Below, one piece after another: positions 6,514 through 9,977 of a stretch of 9,977 nucleotides of DNA (position 1 is its first letter; the number at the start of each line of letters is the position of its first letter). The translations under genes and the position numbers were made by a program. The notes beneath the pieces were generated by a model, which worked only from the letters and a program-made list of their open reading frames with translations, had not been told where the DNA came from and did not search any database. Source of the stretch: CAZXVW01 sp964644025 (GTDB taxonomy: Bacteria > Acidobacteriota > Terriglobia > Bryobacterales > Bryobacteraceae); contig CAZXVW010000162.1 of assembly GCA_964644025.1 (NCBI GenBank), positions 1 to 9,977 on the forward strand, written 5' to 3'.

Positions 6514-6701
6514 GGGTCGTCTTCGTCCTCGAAGTCCTCGTCCAGTTCTTCCACGTCTTCTTCGGCTTCCTCGATCTCCAGCGGGTTAACGCCCGCTACC
6601 ACGAGGCTGGCGCCGCATTCCTCGCAAACCAGGAAATCCCCCTCGTCCAGCTCATCCTCTTCGAATTCGAGCGGGGCGTTACACAGCGGACATTCGACCA
6701 T
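6489..6701 (-). CDS. LysW-like acidic zinc-ribbon protein, first gene of the operon
   Basis: This 70-residue, very acidic protein has two CxxC knuckles, CPLC (Cys4, Cys7) and CEEC (Cys26, Cys29), forming a predicted zinc ribbon. GASLVVAGVNPLEIEEAEE follows, which resembles the amino-group carrier proteins LysW/ArgW. Those carriers end in EDWGE, whose terminal glutamate is conjugated to the substrate. Here the chain instead continues with an Asp/Glu tail and ends in WTRVRDY, so the modifiable C-terminal Glu is missing. The neighbouring lysA shows that lysine is made by the DAP route, so a LysW pathway is not expected. The ATG at 6701 has a strong ribosome binding site (GGAGGT, 6 nt spacing). 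No signal peptide is present, so it is the only cytoplasmic product of this operon. A regulatory, chaperone or metal role is possible; its function is unknown. Confidence 0.75.
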   Translation of the reverse strand: MVECPLCNAPLEFEEDELDEGDFLVCEECGASLVVAGVNPLEIEEAEEDVEELDEDFEDEDDPWTRVRDY

Positions 6702-6732
6702 GGTTTAACCTCCGGACTGCTTCTTAATTCCC

Positions 6733-6760
6733 TTTATACAAGACCGCGGGAAAAACGCAA
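6733..6760 (-). promoter_or_regulatory. Predicted promoter of the zinc-ribbon/redoxin operon
   Basis: On the minus strand, TTGCGT (6755-6760) and TATAAA (6733-6738, five of six matches) are separated by 16 nt, a good sigma-70 arrangement. The transcript start would fall near 6726, about 25 nt before the ATG at 6701. It is the only good promoter seen before the five tightly packed genes ending at 4611. Confidence 0.55.
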
Positions 6761-6771
6761 CCGGTTACCGG
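6759..6771. promoter_or_regulatory. Overlapping palindromes at the -35 region (possible operator)
   Basis: AACCGGTT (6759-6766) is a perfect 8-bp palindrome, and CCGGTTACCGG (6761-6771) is an inverted repeat with a one-base centre. Together they adjoin and slightly overlap the -35 box of the operon promoter, a typical place for a regulator site. In GC-rich DNA such short palindromes also arise by chance. Confidence 0.3.
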
Positions 6772-6780
6772 CCAGCGAAG

Positions 6781-6826
6781 AAAAATTGGCCGTCCCGGAG
6801 CGGATTCCCGGCCCGGCGACGGGGCC
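6781..6826 (-). terminator. Probable terminator after the propeller-cytochrome gene
   Basis: Just after the TAA at 6828-6830, the minus strand holds alternative GC stems. One is GGCCC/GGGCC (6822-6826 with 6810-6814); the other is GGCCG/CGGCC (6809-6813 with 6788-6792) with further pairing inside its loop. The second is followed by AATTTTT (6781-6787). The stem is short and imperfect, so it is called with moderate confidence. It would separate the propeller-cytochrome unit from the zinc-ribbon operon. Confidence 0.4.
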
Positions 6827-6827
6827 G

Positions 6828-8561
6828 TTATAAAGAGAGCAGGAAGGCCACCAGGTCGCCGATCTGCTGCTCGCTCAGGTGCGAAGTGCGGCCGCGCCGG
6901 CCGGCGTGGTTGCCCACGGTGATAACCTCCCGCAAAGTCGCGTAGCGGCCGTCGTGTAGATACGGCGCCGTCCGCCAGATTTCCACAAGCGAAGGCGTCA
7001 CGAACGCCGTCTGCGGCGTGCGCCGGCCGCCGGGAGCGTTCACAAAGTCAAATTTGCCGTGGGTGCCCACCTCGTGCAGGCGGTTGTCGGTGTACAGTGG
7101 CGGGGGATGGCAGGCGGCGCAGCCCACCCGGCGGCTGAAGAAGAGTTCCCTCCCCCGGCGGACGGCTCCGGGATCGTGCACCGGCCGCTTGACCGGCTGC
7201 AGAGACCGGAGGTACGCCCCAACTGCCCTGACCATGTCTTCGGAGGGTTGCCGCAACAGGATGTGCTCGAAACCCGCGTGCACGGCCGCGTTCATGTCCG
7301 GCCGGACGCCGGTCCACATGGCGGGCGGAGTCCGATAGGAGTTCACCAGGCTGCGGGTGTTTTTCGGGTTGCCGATCCCGTCGTTCAGCAGGTCCCAGTC
7401 GAGCCCGTCCACGCGGCCCTCGGGATGGCAACTGGCGCAGCTCTGCCAGTGCTGGAAACCAACGCGGGCGTCGTGGAACAGTATCTCGCCCCGCCGCTCC
7501 GGAGTGAGGGGCCTCTCCGGCCCCAGCCGCCAGGTTGTTAGCTCCGGCCGCCGGCCAAGTGAGACGCCGCTGACGGTTTCGCTGAAGTACTCGCCAACCC
7601 AGATCTTGCCGCCCGCAATCGCCAGGCAGCGCGGCCCGTGGCCTCCCAGGGGAACACGCTGGCGGAAGCCGGCGAGAAAGCTGAGCCGGTCAGACGGATC
7701 GGCGGAGAATCCGTTCACCGCCCGCAACAGGGCGGGAAGATCAATAATGCTCAGCTCGTCGGTCCCGGCGTGGGTGACGAACAACCGGCGGCCATCCGGG
7801 CTCACGGCGACGGCCCATGGGTTGGCGGCACCATTGTCCACGTCATCCAGCAGGACAGTGGCGTACAACTTGCCGGCGGCGGTGTCGAGGATGCTCAGCG
7901 CGTTCGTATTCACCCAGCCTTGTTCAAGCTGGTAAGTGTGGACGGTGTAACGGGCCAGGATGTGGGTGACGAAAGCGTACCGGCCGTCGGGAGAAATCGC
8001 GATACCGCGCACGCCGGTGCTCCCGTTCGGCAGTGCGATTCGCCGCTCGAGCTGGTTAGCTCTGGTATCGATGACACAGACCTCGGCGGCCACCCGTGGC
8101 GCGGTCGCCGCCTGCGGTGGCAGGAGCCCCGCCACGTAAAGCCGCTTGCCGCCGGGGCCGAGGGCGGCGGCATAAGGCTGGCGGGTGACCGGAATGGTGG
8201 CGGTGACGCGGCGGCCGGCCACGTCGATCACCGAGACGGAATCCTCGAACTGGTTCAGCACGTACAGCGTTTCGCGGTCACGGGCGAGCACCGGAGCGCG
8301 CGCTCCGGCGCCGGCGGGAATCTCCGCCACCCGGCGCCCGCTCCGCGGATCCATCACGAGAACCGCCGCGTTCGAAGTGACGTACAAGCGCGAGCCGGCG
8401 GCCGCCAGGCCGGTGGGCGGGGAAGGCAGGCGAATGGCGGCGCCCGGCTTGCCCTGTTCGGTGTTGAAGGTGACAATTCGCGGCGGCTCCCGCCGGGCAA
8501 CGTAGAGACTTTCCCCGCTGGGCGCCAAGGCCAGCCAGGTGCAAAGGAGCGGAACCAGCAC
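6828..8561 (-). CDS. YVTN-type β-propeller fused to a di-heme cytochrome c peroxidase/MauG-like domain
   Basis: This 577-residue protein begins with β-propeller blades (about residues 10-345). Repeated LYV/FVT motifs occur after G-K/G-R turns, for example GKRLYVAG, GRYAFVTH and GRRLFVTHAGTDELSIIDL. The C-terminal part (about 350-577) carries two c-type heme sites, CASCH (Cys375, Cys378, His379) and CAACH (Cys481, Cys484, His485). It also has the family's terminal APYLHDGRYATLREV segment, as in bacterial di-heme peroxidases and MauG. Heme attachment occurs outside the cytoplasm, so export is expected. Yet the N-terminus VLVPLLCTWLALA has no basic residue and runs directly into a blade-like LALAPSGESLYVA. 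The GTG at 8561 is in the same frame as the preceding SUMF1 gene, whose TAG lies at 8565-8567; a GAGGTG ribosome binding site sits 9 nt upstream. A redox partner of the SUMF1-type protein is inferred; substrate unknown. Confidence 0.88.
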   Translation of the reverse strand: MLVPLLCTWLALAPSGESLYVARREPPRIVTFNTEQGKPGAAIRLPSPPTGLAAAGSRLYVTSNAAVLVMDPRSGRRVAEIPAGAGARAPVLARDRETLYVLNQFEDSVSVIDVAGRRVTATIPVTRQPYAAALGPGGKRLYVAGLLPPQAATAPRVAAEVCVIDTRANQLERRIALPNGSTGVRGIAISPDGRYAFVTHILARYTVHTYQLEQGWVNTNALSILDTAAGKLYATVLLDDVDNGAANPWAVAVSPDGRRLFVTHAGTDELSIIDLPALLRAVNGFSADPSDRLSFLAGFRQRVPLGGHGPRCLAIAGGKIWVGEYFSETVSGVSLGRRPELTTWRLGPERPLTPERRGEILFHDARVGFQHWQSCASCHPEGRVDGLDWDLLNDGIGNPKNTRSLVNSYRTPPAMWTGVRPDMNAAVHAGFEHILLRQPSEDMVRAVGAYLRSLQPVKRPVHDPGAVRRGRELFFSRRVGCAACHPPPLYTDNRLHEVGTHGKFDFVNAPGGRRTPQTAFVTPSLVEIWRTAPYLHDGRYATLREVITVGNHAGRRGRTSHLSEQQIGDLVAFLLSL

Positions 8562-8564
8562 TGT

Positions 8565-9977
8565 CTAGCGCACCTCGCTGATGACGCGGAAGCCGACGTT
8601 GTACACCGGCTGCCAGGCCGGGTAAGCCCAGCGGAAACCAGAGCGGCAGCGGTGAGGCCGGTCGTACCACGAGCCCCCGCGCACCACCTTGCGGCCGGGT
8701 TCCCCGATCGGGCTACCGTCGGCATAGGAGCGGTACTCGGACCGGGTCCATTCGGCGGCGTTGCCGTGCATATCGTACAGGCCCCAGGCGTTCGGATAAT
8801 AGCTGCCCACCCGGGTGGTGACCATCGCGCCGTCGTTGACCGAGGGGATCCGCAGCATCCAGTCCGGCTGAATCCGGTACAGGAAGCCGTGAGAGCGGGC
8901 GTGCTCGGCGAAGCCCTTCAGGCTGGCGTCGGCCATGTTAGCCCACTGCGCGAAATTGGTCTTGAGATATCCGTAATAGAACGGCGTTGCGGTTCCGGCC
9001 CGCGCCGCCCATTCCCATTGAGCCTCGGTCGGCAGGGTGAACTCCTGGCCGGTGGTCTCCGACAACCAGCGGCAAAACGCCATGGCCTGCTTCCAGGTGA
9101 CGCGCACCACCGGCTGGTCCGGTTCATTGACCGGGAAGCCCCGGGTCTCGTGGTTCGAGTTGACGTGGTTGATGTAGCGGCTGTCATGAGCGGGATCGAA
9201 GCGGTGGTACTGCGCGTTGGTCACCTCGAGGGCGCCCATCCAGAATGGCTTATCGATCCGCACGCGGTGCAGGGGACGCTCATCCGGAGGCCCGTCGGCG
9301 TCGCCCATGACAAACTCGCCGGCGGGGACCAGCACCAGCCGGTAGCTGAGGCCGCCGCCCAGATCCACCGTCTTCTCGACCGGGAAGCCGGCGGCGCGCT
9401 GCCGCTCCCGCGCTTCGTGCAAGTCGAACGGCCAGCCGGGGCAGCGCACGTTCCGCACCGGCGGCGGTTCCGGCGCGGGGAGGACCGGTTTCGCGGGCGT
9501 ACAGGAGACCGCGGGCACCTGCTCGGGATCAATATCCAGATTGGCGTAAAGTTTGGCCAGCTCCACGCGCCGCCGGCGCCCGCTGAAAGGAATCGGGAGC
9601 ACGTCGCTCCAGGTCCCGTGGCAAGGCACGTCAAGATCGATCCAGGTGAACAGCCGGTCCCAGGCTTCCTTGTCCAGCCGGACGCCATGGTGACCCTTCT
9701 CGAGCATCTGGATCAGCTCACTGGTGTTGGCGTCGTACTCGCCGGGATTGGAGAGCACGTAGTCGCCTTCCAGGTCATAACGGCGGACGTATGGATGCAA
9801 TGCTTCGTAAGCGGGGGTAAACTTGACGCGAATCTGCTTGCGCTGGCGGACGCGCATCAGCTCGGGCTGGTAAGTATCGGGATTGTGAGCGGACCACCAT
9901 TGGGGAACGTTCGCCAACTGGCCCTGGTAGTCCGGGAAATGCTCCTTGGACCGCAGGTCCGGCCGGCCCTTGGCCCC
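8565..9977 (-). CDS. SUMF1 protein with N-terminal hydrazine-synthase-alpha-like module (5' end beyond the window)
   Basis: This is the last 470 residues of a larger protein: the frame stays open to the right edge and no convincing start is seen. Residues 1-125 of the visible part end in KGHHGVRLDKEAWDRLFTW, then IDLDVPCHGTW. I recognise this as the segment following a cytochrome-like domain in planctomycete and acidobacterial proteins related to hydrazine synthase alpha; the heme motif is expected upstream. A Pro-rich linker (about 160-175) leads to a SUMF1/formylglycine-generating-enzyme domain (about 214-468). Its motifs include PAGEFVMG, LPTEAQWEWAARAG (315-328), NAWGLYDMHGNAAEW (396-410) and RGGSW (433-437). 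In my alignment with true FGE, the first catalytic Cys is Asp439 and only the second (Cys444) remains, so sulfatase activation is unlikely. It ends normally (VGFRVISEVR). Coupled by 3 nt to the propeller-cytochrome gene. Confidence 0.85.
   Translation of the reverse strand, partial: GAKGRPDLRSKEHFPDYQGQLANVPQWWSAHNPDTYQPELMRVRQRKQIRVKFTPAYEALHPYVRRYDLEGDYVLSNPGEYDANTSELIQMLEKGHHGVRLDKEAWDRLFTWIDLDVPCHGTWSDVLPIPFSGRRRRVELAKLYANLDIDPEQVPAVSCTPAKPVLPAPEPPPVRNVRCPGWPFDLHEARERQRAAGFPVEKTVDLGGGLSYRLVLVPAGEFVMGDADGPPDERPLHRVRIDKPFWMGALEVTNAQYHRFDPAHDSRYINHVNSNHETRGFPVNEPDQPVVRVTWKQAMAFCRWLSETTGQEFTLPTEAQWEWAARAGTATPFYYGYLKTNFAQWANMADASLKGFAEHARSHGFLYRIQPDWMLRIPSVNDGAMVTTRVGSYYPNAWGLYDMHGNAAEWTRSEYRSYADGSPIGEPGRKVVRGGSWYDRPHRCRSGFRWAYPAWQPVYNVGFRVISEVR

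Noticed and set aside
6489..6701. The zinc ribbon as a genuine LysW/ArgW carrier
   Set aside because: The C-terminal EDWGE is absent and lysA indicates the DAP route, so only LysW-like is supported.
9917..9977. TTG at 9917 as the true start of the SUMF1 gene
   Set aside because: The frame remains open to the window edge with plausible coding sequence (GRPDLRSKEHFPDYQGQ), and the family has a longer N-terminal region, so the gene is partial.

Overview
The window is GC-rich and gene-dense, with long shadow ORFs opposite the real genes. The gene set points to an acidobacterium of the Solibacter/Bryobacter type. The clues are secreted carboxypeptidase-regulatory-like proteins, a β-propeller/di-heme cytochrome next to a SUMF1 protein with a hydrazine-synthase-alpha-like module, a Tat-exported aldo/keto reductase, and TACAAT-type -10 boxes close to start codons. 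This taxonomic guess is an inference from gene content; there is no rRNA or other marker here.

Layout. (1) 1-378, minus: 5' part of a Tat-signal aldo/keto reductase, running off the left edge. (2) 512-4559, plus: a tandem-GAF SpoIIE/RsbU-type phosphatase, then lysA (diaminopimelate decarboxylase) 13 nt after its stop, then a secreted cyclase-family metal hydrolase that probably has its own near-leaderless promoter. (3) 4611-6701, minus: a compact five-gene operon with overlapping or near-touching genes. In transcription order it holds a LysW-like acidic zinc ribbon, two small secreted carboxypeptidase-regulatory-like proteins, a secreted redoxin with one cysteine in its active site, and a secreted TlpA/ResA-like thioredoxin. 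A plausible promoter lies at 6733-6760. (4) 6828-9977, minus: a SUMF1 protein (5' end beyond the right edge), followed 3 nt later and in the same frame by a β-propeller fused to a di-heme cytochrome c peroxidase/MauG-like domain. A probable terminator lies at 6781-6826.

How they fit together. The cyclase, the four secreted products of the zinc-ribbon operon, the propeller-cytochrome and the reductase all look exported, so much of the window serves the cell envelope or periplasm. The zinc-ribbon operon reads as an undescribed unit pairing small secreted β-sandwich proteins with two thioredoxin-fold proteins. The right-hand pair looks like a periplasmic redox/iron module. The phosphatase-lysA pair is cytoplasmic, and its functional logic is unclear.

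No tRNA, rRNA, CRISPR array, transposase or prophage gene was seen. The strongest candidates for something new are the LysW-like protein that lacks the family's C-terminal glutamate tail, the operon it heads, and the in-frame junction between the SUMF1 and propeller-cytochrome genes.
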